Part shown: positions 42,689 through 57,608 of the stretch, in pieces
How positions within the stretch are numbered: position 1 is the first letter of the stretch
Layout of the letters: each line of letters opens with the position of its first letter
From: Eledone cirrhosa
Lineage: Eukaryota; Mollusca; Cephalopoda; Octopoda; Eledonidae
NCBI GenBank assembly: GCA_964016885.1
Contig: OZ024759.1
Span: forward strand, 199,001-263,000
Direction: 5' to 3'
DNA: 64,000 nt
Notes under the pieces: generated by a model
The model's database searches: none
Told to the model about the DNA's origin: nothing
The model's input: the letters and a program-made list of their open reading frames with translations, nothing else
Made by a program: the position numbers and the translations under genes

Positions 42689-45089
42689 AAGTCTATATTA
42701 GTAACATGACAAAGTCTATATTAGTAGCATGACACAGTCTATATTAGTAACATGACACAGTCTATATTAGTAACATGACAGTCTATATTGGTAACATGAC
42801 AAAGTCTATATTAGTAGCATGACAAAGTCTATATTAGTAACATGACACAGTCTATATTAGTAACATGACAGTCTATATTAGTAACATGACACAGTCTATA
42901 TTAGTAACATGACAAAGTCTATATTAGTAGCATGAGAAAGTCTATATTAGTAACATGACAGTCTATATTAGTAACATGACAAAGTCTATATTAGTAGCAT
43001 GACAAAGTCTATATTAGTAGCATGACACAGTCTATATTAGTAACATGACACAGTCTATATTAGTAACATGACACAGTCTATATTAGTAACATGACAAAGT
43101 CTATATTAGTAGCATGACAAAGTCTATATTAGTAACATGACAAAGTCTATATTAGTAACATGACACAGTCTATATTAGTAACATGACGAAGTCTATATTA
43201 GTAACATGACAAAGTCTATATTAGTAACATGACACAGTCTATATTAGTAACATGACAGTCTATATTAGTAACATGACACAGTCTATATTAGTAACATGAC
43301 AAAGTCTATATTAGTAACATGGCAAAGTCTATATTAGTAACATGACAAAGTCTATATGAGTAACATGACAAGGTCTATATTAGTAACATGACACAGTCTA
43401 TATTAGTAACATGACAAAGTCTATATTAGTAACATGACAGTCTATATTAGTAACATGACAAAGTCTATATTAGTAACATGACAAAGTCTATATTAGTAAC
43501 ATGACAGTCTATATTAGTAACATGACACAGTCTATATTAGTAACATGACATAGACTATATTAGTAACATGACAAAGTCTATATTAGTAACATGACAGTCT
43601 ATATTAGTAACATGACAAAGTCTATATTAGTAACATGACACAGTCTATATTAGTAACATGACAAAGTCTCTATTAGTAACATGACAAAGTCTATATTAGT
43701 AACATGACAGTCTATATTAGTAACATGACAAAGTCTCTATTAGTAACATGACAAAGACTATATTAGTAACATGACAGTCTATATTAGTAACATGACAAAG
43801 TCTATATTAGTAACATGACAGTCTATATTGTAACATGACACAGTCTATATTAGTAACATGACACAGTCTATATTAGTAACATGACAGTCTATATTAGTAA
43901 CATGACAAAGTCTATATTAGTAACATGACAATGTCTATATTAGTAACATGACAAAGTCTATATTAGTAACATGACAAAGTCTATATTAGTAGCATGACAC
44001 AGTCTATATTAGTAACATGACAAAGTCTATATTAGTAACATGACACAGTCTATATTAGTAACATGACAAAGTCTATATTAGTAACATGACAAAGTCTATA
44101 TTAGTAGCATGACACAGTCTATATTAGTAACATGACACAGTCTATATTAGTAACATGACAGTCTATATTAGTAACATGACAAAGTCTATATTAGTAGCAT
44201 GACAAAGTCTATATTAGTAACATGACACAGTCTATATTAGTAACATGACAGTCTATATTAGTAACATGACACAGTCTATATTAGTAACATGACAAAGTCT
44301 ATATTAGTAGCATGAGAAAGTCTATATTAGTAACATGACAGTCTATATTAGTAACATGACAAAGTCTATATTAGTAGCATGACAAAGTCTATATTAGTAG
44401 CATGACACAGTCTATATTAGTAACATGACACAGTCTATATTAGTAACATGACAAAGTCTATATTAGTAGCATGACAAAGTCTATATTAGTAACATGACAA
44501 ACTCTATATTAGTAACATGACACAGTCTATATTAGTAACATGACAAAGTCTATATTAGTAACATGACACAGTCTATATTAGTAACATGACAGTCTATATT
44601 AGTAACATGACAAAGTCTATATTAGTAGCATGACAAAGTCTATATTAGTAACATGACACAGTCTATATTAGTAACATGACATAGACTATATTAGTAACAT
44701 GACAAAGTCTATATTAGTAACATGACAAAGTCTATATTAGTAACATGACAGTCTATATTGTAACATGACACAGTCTATATTAGTAACATGACACAGTCTA
44801 TATTAGTAACATGACAAAGTCTATATTAGTAACATGACACAGTCTATATTAGTAACATGACAAAGTCTATATTAGTAACATGACAGTCTATATTAGTAAC
44901 ATGACAGTCTATATTAGTAACATGACAAAGTCTATATTAGTAACATGACATAGACTATATTAGTAACATGGCAATGTCTATATTAGTAACATGACAAAGT
45001 CTATATTAGTAACATGGCAAAGTCTAAATTAGTAACATGACAAAGTCTATATTAGTAACATGTCAAGGTCTATATTAGTAACATGACAA
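42689..45089. repeat. Copy of about 16.7-19.1 kb
   Basis: Matches the left half at a shift of 25,966 bp and, after a 2-bp loss near 43.25 kb, of 25,964 bp. Markers checked were ATTGG (16,821/42,787), GACGAAG (17,219/43,185), TATGAG (17,391/43,355) and GACAAACTC (18,531/44,495). It ends with a complete marker cassette at about 44.96-45.08 kb, the last before a 13-kb stretch without one. Confidence 0.88.
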
Positions 45090-48000
45090 AGTCTATATTA
45101 GTAACATGACAAAGTCTATATTAGTAACATGACAGTCTATATTAGTAACATGACAAAGTCTATATTAGTAACATGACAGTCTATATTAGTAACATGATAG
45201 TCTATATTAGTAGCATGACAAAGTCTATATTAGTAACATGACACAGTCTATATTAGTAACATGACACAGTCTATATTAGTAACATGACAAAGTCTATATT
45301 AGTAGCATGACAAAGTCTATATTAGTAACATGACACAGTCTATATTAGTAACATGACACAGTCTATATTAGTAACATGACAAAGTCTATATTAGTAACAT
45401 GACAGTCTATATTAGTAACATGACAAAGTCTATATTAGTACCATGACAAAGTCTATATTAGTAACTTGACAGTCTATATTAGTAACATGACAGTCCATAT
45501 TAGTAGCATGACAAAGTCTATATTAGTAACATGACAAAGTCTATATTAGTAACATGACACAGTCTATATTAGTAACATGACACAGTCTATATTAGTAACA
45601 CGACACAGTCTATATTAGTAACATGACAAAGTCTATATTAGTAACATGCCAGTCTATATTAGTAACATGACAAAGTCTATATTAGTAACATGACAAAGTC
45701 TATATTAGTAGCATGACACAGTCTATATTAGTAACATGACACAGTCTATATTAGTAACATGACAGTCTATATTAGTAACATGACAAAGTCTATATTAGTA
45801 GCATGACAAAGTCTATATTAGTAACATGACACAGTCTATATTAGTAACATGACAGTCTATATTAGTAACATGACACAGTCTATATTAGTAACATGACAAA
45901 GTCTATATTAGTAGCATGAGAAAGTCTATATTAGTAACATGACAGTCTATATTAGTAACATGACAAAGTCTATATTAGTAGCATGACAAAGTCTATATTA
46001 GTAGCATGACACAGTCTATATTAGTAACATGACACAGTCTATATTAGTAACATGACACAGTCTATATTAGTAACATGACAAAGTCTATATTAGTAGCATG
46101 ACAAAGTCTATATTAGTAACATGACAAAGTCTATATTAGTAACATGACACAGTCTATATTAGTAACATGACAAAGTCTATATTAGTAACATGACAAAGTC
46201 TATATTAGTAACATGACACAGTCTATATTAGTAACATGACACAGTCTATATTAGTAACATGACACAGTCTATATTAGTAACATGACAAAGTCTATATTAG
46301 TAACATGGCAAAGTCTATATTAGTAACATGACAAAGTCTATATGAGTAACATGACAAGGTCTATATTAGTAACATGACACAGTCTATATTAGTAACATGA
46401 CAAAGTCTATATTAGTAACATGACAGTCTATATTAGTAACATGACAAAGTCTATATTAGTAACATGACAAAGTCTATATTAGTAACATGACAGTCTATAT
46501 TAGTAACATGACACAGTCTATATTAGTAACATGACACAGTCTATATTAGTAACATGACATAGACTATATTAGTAACATGACAAAGTCTATATTAGTAACA
46601 TGACAGTCTATATTAGTAACATGACAAAGTCTATATTAGTAACATGACACAGTCTATATTAGTAACATGACAAAGTCTCTATTAGTAACATGACAAAGTC
46701 TATATTAGTAACATGACAGTCTATATTAGTAACATGACAAAGTCTCTATTAGTAACATGACAAAGACTATATTAGTAACATGACAGTCTATATTAGTAAC
46801 ATGACAAAGTCTATATTAGTAACATGACAGTCTATATTGTAACATGACACAGTCTATATTAGTAACATGACACAGTCTATATTAGTAACATGACAGTCTA
46901 TATTAGTAACATGACAAAGTCTATATTAGTAACATGACAATGTCTATATTAGTAACATGACAAAGTCTATATTAGTAACATGACAAAGTCTATATTAGTA
47001 GCATGACACAGTCTATATTAGTAACATGACAAAGTCTATATTAGTAACATGACACAGTCTATATTAGTAACATGACAAAGTCTATATTAGTAACATGACA
47101 AAGTCTATATTAGTAGCATGACACAGTCTATATTAGTAACATGACACAGTCTATATTAGTAACATGACAGTCTATATTAGTAACATAACAAAGTCTATAT
47201 TAGTAGCATGAAAAAGTCTATATTAGTAACATGACACTGTCTATATTAGTAACATGACAGTCTATATTAGTAACATGACACAGTCTATATTAGTAACATG
47301 ACAAAGTCTATATTAGTAACATGACAGTCTATATTAGTAACATGACAAAGTCTATATTAGTAACATGACAGTCTATATTAGTAACATGATAGTCTATATT
47401 AGTAGCATGACAAAGTCTATATTAGTAACATGACACAGTCTATATTAGTAACATGACACAGTCTATATTAGTAACATGACAAAGTCTATATTAGTAGCAT
47501 GACAAAGTCTATATTAGTAACATGACACAGTCTATATTAGTAACATGACACAGTCTATATTAGTAACATGACAAAGTCTATATTAGTAACATGACAGTCT
47601 ATATTAGTAACATGACAAAGTCTATATTAGTACCATGACAAAGTCTATATTAGTAACTTGACAGTCTATATTAGTAACATGACAGTCCATATTAGTAGCA
47701 TGACAAAGTCTATATTAGTAACATGACAAAGTCTATATTAGTAACATGACACAGTCTATATTAGTAACATGACACAGTCTATATTAGTAACATGACACAG
47801 TCTATATTAGTAACATGACAAAGTCTATATTAGTAACATGCCAGTCTATATTAGTAACATGACAAAGTCTATATTAGTAACATGACAAAGTCTATATTAG
47901 TAGCATGACACAGTCTATATTAGTAACATGACACAGTCTATATTAGTAACATGACAGTCTATATTAGTAACATGACAAAGTCTATATTAGTAGCATGACA

Positions 48001-49510
48001 AAGTCTATATTAGTAACATGACACAGTCTATATTAGTAACATGACAGTCTATATTAGTAACATGACACAGTCTATATTAGTAACATGACAAAGTCTATAT
48101 TAGTAGCATGAGAAAGTCTATATTAGTAACATGACAGTCTATATTAGTAACATGACAAAGTCTATATTAGTAGCATGACAAAGTCTATATTAGTAGCATG
48201 ACACAGTCTATATTAGTAACATGACACAGTCTATATTAGTAACATGACACAGTCTATATTAGTAACATGACAAAGTCTATATTAGTAGCATGACAAAGTC
48301 TATATTAGTAACATGACAAAGTCTATATTAGTAACATGACACAGTCTATATTAGTAACATGACAAAGTCTATATTAGTAACATGACAAAGTCTATATTAG
48401 TAACATGACACAGTCTATATTAGTAACATGACACAGTCTATATTAGTAACATGACACAGTCTATATTAGTAACATGACAAAGTCTATATTAGTAACATGG
48501 CAAAGTCTATATTAGTAACATGACAAAGTCTATATGAGTAACATGACAAGGTCTATATTAGTAACATGACACAGTCTATATTAGTAACATGACAAAGTCT
48601 ATATTAGTAACATGACAGTCTATATTAGTAACATGACAAAGTCTATATTAGTAACATGACAAAGTCTATATTAGTAACATGACAGTCTATATTAGTAACA
48701 TGACACAGTCTATATTAGTAACATGACACAGTCTATATTAGTAACATGACATAGACTATATTAGTAACATGACAAAGTCTATATTAGTAACATGACAGTC
48801 TATATTAGTAACATGACAAAGTCTATATTAGTAACATGACACAGTCTATATTAGTAACATGACAAAGTCTCTATTAGTAACATGACAAAGTCTATATTAG
48901 TAACATGACAGTCTATATTAGTAACATGACAAAGTCTCTATTAGTAACATGACAAAGACTATATTAGTAACATGACAGTCTATATTAGTAACATGACAAA
49001 GTCTATATTAGTAACATGACAGTCTATATTGTAACATGACACAGTCTATATTAGTAACATGACACAGTCTATATTAGTAACATGACAGTCTATATTAGTA
49101 ACATGACAAAGTCTATATTAGTAACATGACAATGTCTATATTAGTAACATGACAAAGTCTATATTAGTAACATGACAAAGTCTATATTAGTAGCATGACA
49201 CAGTCTATATTAGTAACATGACAAAGTCTATATTAGTAACATGACACAGTCTATATTAGTAACATGACAAAGTCTATATTAGTAACATGACAAAGTCTAT
49301 ATTAGTAGCATGACACAGTCTATATTAGTAACATGACACAGTCTATATTAGTAACATGACAGTCTATATTAGTAACATAACAAAGTCTATATTAGTAGCA
49401 TGAAAAAGTCTATATTAGTAACATGACACTGTCTATATTAGTAACATGACAGTCTATATTAGTAACATGACACAGTCTATATTAGTAACATGACAAAGTC
49501 TATATTAGTA
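45090..49510. repeat. 2,192-bp tandem higher-order repeat, two copies
   Basis: Bases 45,090-47,318 match 47,282-49,510 at a shift of 2,192 bp, two full copies with 37 bases of overlap. Markers checked were GATAG (45,196/47,388), AACTTGAC (45,463/47,655), ATGCCAG (45,646/47,838) and AACATAACA (47,182/49,374). One difference was noticed: 45,601 C against 47,793 T. The homologous stretch at 19.1-21.3 kb has one copy only, so this duplication came after the long-range copying. Confidence 0.92.
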
Positions 49511-52500
49511 GCATGAGAAAGTCTATATTAGTAACATGACAGTCTATATTAGTAACATGACAAAGTCTATATTAGTAGCATGACAAAGTCTATATTTGTA
49601 GCATGACACAGTCTATATTAGTAACATGACACAGTCTATATTAGTAACATGACACAGTCTATATTAGTAACATGACAAAGTCTATATTAGTAGCATGACA
49701 AAGTCTATATTAGTAACATGACAAAGTCTATATTAGTAACATGACACAGTCTATATTAGTAACATGACAAAGTCTATATTAGTAACATGACACAGTCTAT
49801 ATTAGTAACATGACAGTCTATATTAGTAACATGACAAAGTCTATATTAGTAGCATGACAAAGTCTATATTAGTAACATGACACAGTCTATATTAGTAACA
49901 TGACATAGACTATATTAGTAACATGACAAAGTCTATATTAGTAACATGACAAAGTCTATATTAGTAACATGACAGTCTATATTGTAACATGACACAGTCT
50001 ATATTAGTAACATGACACAGTCTATATTAGTAACATGACAAAGTCTATATTAGTAACATGACACAGTCTATATTAGTAACATGACAAAGTCTATATTAGT
50101 AACATGACAGTCTATATTAGTAACATGACAGTCTATATTAGTAACATGACAAAGTCTATATTAGTAACATGACATAGACTATATTATTAACATGACAAAG
50201 TCTATATTAGTAACATGACAAAGTCTATATTAGTAACATGACAGTCTATATTGTAACATGACACAGTCTATATTAGTAACATGACAAAGTCTATATTAGT
50301 AACATGACAGTCTATATTAGTAACATGATAGTCTATATTAGTAGCATGACAAAGTCTATATTAGTAACATGACACAGTCTATATTAGTAACATGACACAG
50401 TCTATATTAGTAACATGACAAAGTCTATATTAGTAGCATGACAAAGTCTATATTAGTAACATGACACAGTCTATATTAGTAACATGACACAGTCTATATT
50501 AGTAACATGACAAAGTCTATATTAGTAACATGACAGTCTATATTAGTAACATGACAGTCCATATTAGTAGCATGACAAAGTCTATATTAGTAACATGACA
50601 AAGTCTATATTAGTAACATGACACAGTCTATATTAGTAACATGACACAGTCTATATTAGTAACATGACACAGTCTATATTAGTAACATGACAAAGTCTAT
50701 ATTAGTAACATGGCAAAGTCTATATTAGTAACATGACAAAGTCTATATGAGTAACATGACAAGGTCTATATTAGTAACATGACAAAGTCTATATTAGTAA
50801 CATGATAAAGTCTATATTAGTAACATGACAAAGTCTATATTAGTAACATGACAGTGTATATTAGTAACATGACAGTCTATATTAGTAGCATGACAAAGTC
50901 TATATTAGTAACATGACACAGTCTATATTAGTAACATGACAAAGTCTATATTAGTACCATGACAAAGTCTATATTAGTAACATGACAAAGTCTATATTAG
51001 TAACATGACAAAGTCTATATTAGTAACATGACAGTCTATATTAGTAACATGACAGTCCACATTAGTAGCATGACAAAGTCTATATTAGTAACATGACAAA
51101 GTCTATATTAGTAACATGACACAGTCTATATTAGTAACATGACACAGTCTATATTAGTAACATGATACAGTCTATATTAGTAACATGACAAAGTCTATAT
51201 TAGTAACATGGCAAAGTCTATATTAGTAACATGACAAAGTCTATATGAGTAATATGACAAGGTCTATATTAGTAACATGACACAGTCTATATTAGTAACA
51301 TGACAAAGTCTATATTAGTAACATGACAGTCTATATTAGTAACATGACAAAGTCTATATTAGTAACATGACAAAGTCTATATTAGTAACATGACAGTCTA
51401 TATTAATAACATGACACAGTCTATATTAGTAACATGACACAGTCTATATTAGTAACATGACATAGACTATATTAGTAACATGACAAAGTCTATATTAGTA
51501 ACATGACAGTCTATATTAGTAACATGACAAAGTCTATATTAGTAACATGACACAGTCTATATTAGTAACATGACAAAGTCTCTATTAGTAACATGACAAA
51601 GTCTATATTAGTAACATGACAGTCTATATTAGTAACATGACAAAGTCTCTATTAGTAACATGACAAAGTCTATATTAGTAACATGACAGTCTATATTAGT
51701 AACATGACAAAGTCTATATTAGTAACATGACAAAGTCTATATTAGTAACATGACAAAGTCTATATTAGTAACATGACAAAGTCTATATTAGTAGCATGAC
51801 ACAGTCTATATTAGTAACATGACAAAGTCTATATTAGTAACATGACACAGTCTATATTAGTAACATGACAAAGTCTATATTAGTAACATGACAAAGTCTA
51901 TATTAGTAGCATGATACAGTCTATATTAGTAACATGACACAGTCTATATTAGTAACATGACAGTCTATATTAGTAACATGACAAAGTCTATATTAGTAGC
52001 ATGACAAAATCTATATTAGTAACATGACACAGTCTATATTAGTAACATGACAGTCTATATTAGTAACATGACACAGTCTATATTAGTAACATGACAAAGT
52101 CTATATTAGTAGCATGACAAAGTCTATATTAGTAGCATGACACAGTCTATATTAGTAACATGACACAGTCTATATGAGTAACATGACAAGGTCTATATTA
52201 GTAACATGACACAGTCTATATTAGTAACATGACAAAGTCTATATTAGTAACATGACAGTCTATATTAGTAACATGACAAAGTCTATATTAGTAACATGAC
52301 AAAGTCTATATTAGTAACATGACAGTCTATATTAGTAACATGACACAGTCTATATTAGTAACATGACACAGTCTATATTAGTAACATGACATAGACTATA
52401 TTAGTAACATGACAAAGTCTATATTAGTAACATGACAGTCTATATTAGTAACATGACAAAGTCTATATTAGTAACATGACACAGTCTATATTAGTAACAT

Positions 52501-55500
52501 GACAAAGTCTCTATTAGTAACATGACAAAGTCTATATTAGTAACATGACAGTCTATATTAGTAACATGACAAAGTCTCTATTAGTAACATGACAAAGACT
52601 ATATTAGTAACATGACAGTCTATATTAGTAACATGACAAAGTCTATATTAGTAACATGACAGTCTATATTGTAACATGACACAGTCTATATTAGTAACAT
52701 GACACAGTCTATATTAGTAACATGACAGTCTATATTAGTAACATGACAAAGTCTATATTAGTAACATGACAATGTCTATATTAGTAACATGACAAAGTCT
52801 ATATTAGTAACATGACAAAGTCTATATTAGTAGCATGACACAGTCTATATTAGTAACATGACAAAGTCTATATTAGTAACATGACACAGTCTATATTAGT
52901 AACATGACAAAGTCTATATTAGTAACATGACAAAGTCTATATTAGTAGCATGACACAGTCTATATTAGTAACATGACACAGTCTATATTAGTAACATGAC
53001 AGTCTATATTAGTAACATAACAAAGTCTATATTAGTAGCATGAAAAAGTCTATATTAGTAACATGACACTGTCTATATTAGTAACATGACAGTCTATATT
53101 AGTAACATGACACAGTCTATATTAGTAACATGACAAAGTCTATATTAGTAGCATGAGAAAGTCTATATTAGTAACATGACAGTCTATATTAGTAACATGA
53201 CAAAGTCTATATTAGTAGCATGACAAAGTCTATATTTGTAGCATGACACAGTCTATATTAGTAACATGACACAGTCTATATTAGTAACATGACACAGTCT
53301 ATATTAGTAACATGACAAAGTCTATATTAGTAGCATGACAAAGTCTATATTAGTAACATGACAAAGTCTATATTAGTAACATGACACAGTCTATATTAGT
53401 AACATGACAAAGTCTATATTAGTAACATGACACAGTCTATATTAGTAACATGACAGTCTATATTAGTAACATGACAAAGTCTATATTAGTAGCATGACAA
53501 AGTCTATATTAGTAACATGACACAGTCTATATTAGTAACATGACATAGACTATATTAGTAACATGACAAAGTCTATATTAGTAACATGACAAAGTCTATA
53601 TTAGTAACATGACAGTCTATATTGTAACATGACACAGTCTATATTAGTAACATGACACAGTCTATATTAGTAACATGACAAAGTCTATATTAGTAACATG
53701 ACACAGTCTATATTAGTAACATGACAAAGTCTATATTAGTAACATGACAGTCTATATTAGTAACATGACAGTCTATATTAGTAACATGACAAAGTCTATA
53801 TTAGTAACATGACATAGACTATATTATTAACATGACAAAGTCTATATTAGTAACATGACAAAGTCTATATTAGTAACATGACAGTCTATATTGTAACATG
53901 ACACAGTCTATATTAGTAACATGACAAAGTCTATATTAGTAACATGACAGTCTATATTAGTAACATGATAGTCTATATTAGTAGCATGACAAAGTCTATA
54001 TTAGTAACATGACACAGTCTATATTAGTAACATGACACAGTCTATATTAGTAACATGACAAAGTCTATATTAGTAGCATGACAAAGTCTATATTAGTAAC
54101 ATGACACAGTCTATATTAGTAACATGACACAGTCTATATTAGTAACATGACAAAGTCTATATTAGTAACATGACAGTCTATATTAGTAACATGACAGTCC
54201 ATATTAGTAGCATGACAAAGTCTATATTAGTAACATGACAAAGTCTATATTAGTAACATGACACAGTCTATATTAGTAACATGACACAGTCTATATTAGT
54301 AACATGACACAGTCTATATTAGTAACATGACAAAGTCTATATTAGTAACATGGCAAAGTCTATATTAGTAACATGACAAAGTCTATATGAGTAACATGAC
54401 AAGGTCTATATTAGTAACATGACAAAGTCTATATTAGTAACATGATAAAGTCTATATTAGTAACATGACAAAGTCTATATTAGTAACATGACAGTGTATA
54501 TTAGTAACATGACAGTCTATATTAGTAGCATGACAAAGTCTATATTAGTAACATGACACAGTCTATATTAGTAACATGACAAAGTCTATATTAGTACCAT
54601 GACAAAGTCTATATTAGTAACATGACAAAGTCTATATTAGTAACATGACAAAGTCTATATTAGTAACATGACAGTCTATATTAGTAACATGACAGTCCAC
54701 ATTAGTAGCATGACAAAGTCTATATTAGTAACATGACAAAGTCTATATTAGTAACATGACACAGTCTATATTAGTAACATGACACAGTCTATATTAGTAA
54801 CATGATACAGTCTATATTAGTAACATGACAAAGTCTATATTAGTAACATGGCAAAGTCTATATTAGTAACATGACAAAGTCTATATGAGTAATATGACAA
54901 GGTCTATATTAGTAACATGACACAGTCTATATTAGTAACATGACAAAGTCTATATTAGTAACATGACAGTCTATATTAGTAACATGACAAAGTCTATATT
55001 AGTAACATGACAAAGTCTATATTAGTAACATGACAGTCTATATTAATAACATGACACAGTCTATATTAGTAACATGACACAGTCTATATTAGTAACATGA
55101 CATAGACTATATTAGTAACATGACAAAGTCTATATTAGTAACATGACAGTCTATATTAGTAACATGACAAAGTCTATATTAGTAACATGACACAGTCTAT
55201 ATTAGTAACATGACAAAGTCTCTATTAGTAACATGACAAAGTCTATATTAGTAACATGACAGTCTATATTAGTAACATGACAAAGTCTCTATTAGTAACA
55301 TGACAAAGTCTATATTAGTAACATGACAGTCTATATTAGTAACATGACAAAGTCTATATTAGTAACATGACAAAGTCTATATTAGTAACATGACAAAGTC
55401 TATATTAGTAACATGACAAAGTCTATATTAGTAGCATGACACAGTCTATATTAGTAACATGACAAAGTCTATATTAGTAACATGACACAGTCTATATTAG

Positions 55501-55815
55501 TAACATGACAAAGTCTATATTAGTAACATGACAAAGTCTATATTAGTAGCATGATACAGTCTATATTAGTAACATGACACAGTCTATATTAGTAACATGA
55601 CAGTCTATATTAGTAACATGACAAAGTCTATATTAGTAGCATGACAAAATCTATATTAGTAACATGACACAGTCTATATTAGTAACATGACAGTCTATAT
55701 TAGTAACATGACACAGTCTATATTAGTAACATGACAAAGTCTATATTAGTAGCATGACAAAGTCTATATTAGTAGCATGACACAGTCTATATTAGTAACA
55801 TGACACAGTCTATAT
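48527..55815. repeat. 3,640-bp tandem higher-order repeat, two copies
   Basis: Bases 48,527-52,175 match 52,167-55,815 at a shift of 3,640 bp. Markers checked were the AACATAACA with GAAAAAG pair (49.38/53.02 kb), TATTTGTAGC (49.59/53.23 kb), TATTATTAAC (50.18/53.82 kb), AGTCCACATT (51.05/54.69 kb), TATGAGTAATATG (51.24/54.88 kb) and GATACAG (51,911/55,551). No difference was noticed in the lines compared. The first copy overlaps the second copy of the 2,192-bp repeat, which shows nesting of events. Confidence 0.94.
52167..52175. repeat. Junction of the 3,640-bp duplication
   Basis: A hybrid monomer: its left part follows the context seen at 55.80 kb (ACAG core) and its right part follows the context at 48.53 kb (TATATGAG). 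Only 9 bases are shared by both contexts, making this the most tightly located recombination point in the window. Confidence 0.85.
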
Positions 55816-56410
55816 TAGTAACATGACACAGTCTATATTAGTAACATGACAAAGTCTATATTAGTAGCATGACAAAGTCTATATTAGTAACATGACAAAG
55901 TCTATATTAGTAACATGACACAGTCTATATTAGTAACATGACAAAGTCTATATTAGTAACATGACAAAGTCTATATTAGTAACATGACACGGTCTATATT
56001 AGTAACATTACAAAGTCTATATTAGTAACGTGACACTGTCTATATTAGTCACTTGACAAAGTCTATATTAGTAACATGACACAGTCTATATTAGTAACAT
56101 GACACAGTCTATATTAGTAACATGACAAAGTCTATATTAGTAGCATGACAAAGTCTATATTAGTAACATGACAAAGTCTATATTATTAACATGACAAAGT
56201 CTATATTAGTAACATGACACTGTCTATATTAGTAACATGACACTGTCTATATTAGTAACATGACACAGTCTATATTAGTAACATGGCAAAGTCTATATTA
56301 GTAACATGGCAAAGTCTATATTAGTAACATGACAAAGTCTATATTAGAAACATGACTAGGTCTATATTAGTAACATGACACAGTCTATATTAGTAACATG
56401 ACAAAGTCTA
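54175..56410. repeat. Diverged duplicate, left copy (partner 58,869-61,104)
   Basis: Matches at a shift of 4,694 bp. Markers checked were GTCCAT (54,197/58,891), GTGTATA (54.49/59.19 kb), TATGAG (54,884/59,578), GATACAG (55,551/60,245), AGTCACTTGAC (56,047/60,741) and GAAACATGACTAGG (56,347/61,041). Point differences are present (GTCCAC against GTCCAT at 54.70/59.39 kb; CACGACAG at 59.73 kb). After 56,400 one 23-bp unit is missing in the partner, and the match goes on to 56,965/61,636 at a shift of 4,671 bp. Confidence 0.9.
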
Positions 56411-56944
56411 TATTAGTAACATGACAGTCTATATTAGTAACGTGACAAAGTCTATATTAGTAACATGACAAAGTCTATATTAGTAACATGACAGTCTATA
56501 TTAGTAACATGACACAGTCTATATTAGTAACATGACACGGTCTATATTAGTAACATGACAAAGTCTATATTAGTAACATGACACAGTCTATATTAGTAAC
56601 ATGACACAGTCTATATTAGTAACATGACATAGACTATATTAGTAACATGACAAAGTCTATATTAGTAACATGACAGTCTATATTAGTAACATGACAAAGT
56701 CTATATTAGTAACATGACACAGTCTATATTAGTAACATGACAAAGTCTCTATTAGTAACATGACAAAGTCTATATTAGTAACATGACGGTCTATATTAGT
56801 AACATGACAAAGTCTCTATTAGTAACATGACAAAGACTATATTAGTAACGTGACAGTCTATATTAGTAACATGACAAAGTCTATATTAGTAACATGACAG
56901 TCTATATTGTAACATGACACAGTCTATATTAGTAACATGACACA

Positions 56945-57608
56945 GTCTATATTAGTAACATGACAGTCTATATTAGTAACATGACAAAGTCTATATTAGT
57001 AACATGACAATGTCTATATTAGTAACATGACAAAGTCTATATTAGTAACATGACAAAGTCTATATTAGTAGCATGACACAGTCTATATTAGTAACATGAC
57101 AAAGTCTATATTAGTAACATGACACAGTCTATATTAGTAACATGACAAAGTCTATATTAGTAACATGACAAAGTCTATATTAGTAGCATGACACAGTCTA
57201 TATTAGTAACATGACAGTCTATATTAGTAACATGACAAAGTCTATATTAGTAGCATGACAAAGTCTATATTAGTAACATGACACAGTCTATATTAGTAAC
57301 ATGACAGTCTATATTAGTAACATGACACAGTCTATATTAGTAACATGACAAAGTCTATATTAGTAACATGACACAGTCTATATTAGTAACATGACAGTCT
57401 ATATTAGTAACATGACACAGTCTATATTAGTAACATGACACAGTCTATATTAGTAACATGACAGTCTATATTAGTAACATGACAAAGTCTATATTAGTAA
57501 CATGACAATGTCTATATTAGTAACATGACAAAGTCTATATTAGTAACATGACAAAGTCTATATTAGTAGCATGACACAGTCTATATTAGTAACATGACAA
57601 AGTCTATA
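56945..57608. repeat. 498-bp sub-repeat block (partner 63,337-64,000)
   Basis: The GACAATG unit occurs at about 57.00 and 57.50 kb, 498 bp apart, each with the same flanking order of a short unit before and AAAG, AAAG and GTAGC/ACAG units after. The same pair, with the same 498-bp spacing, lies at about 63.40 and 63.89 kb, a shift of 6,392 bp. At least one substitution distinguishes them (TATTATTAAC near 63.69 kb). Confidence 0.85.
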
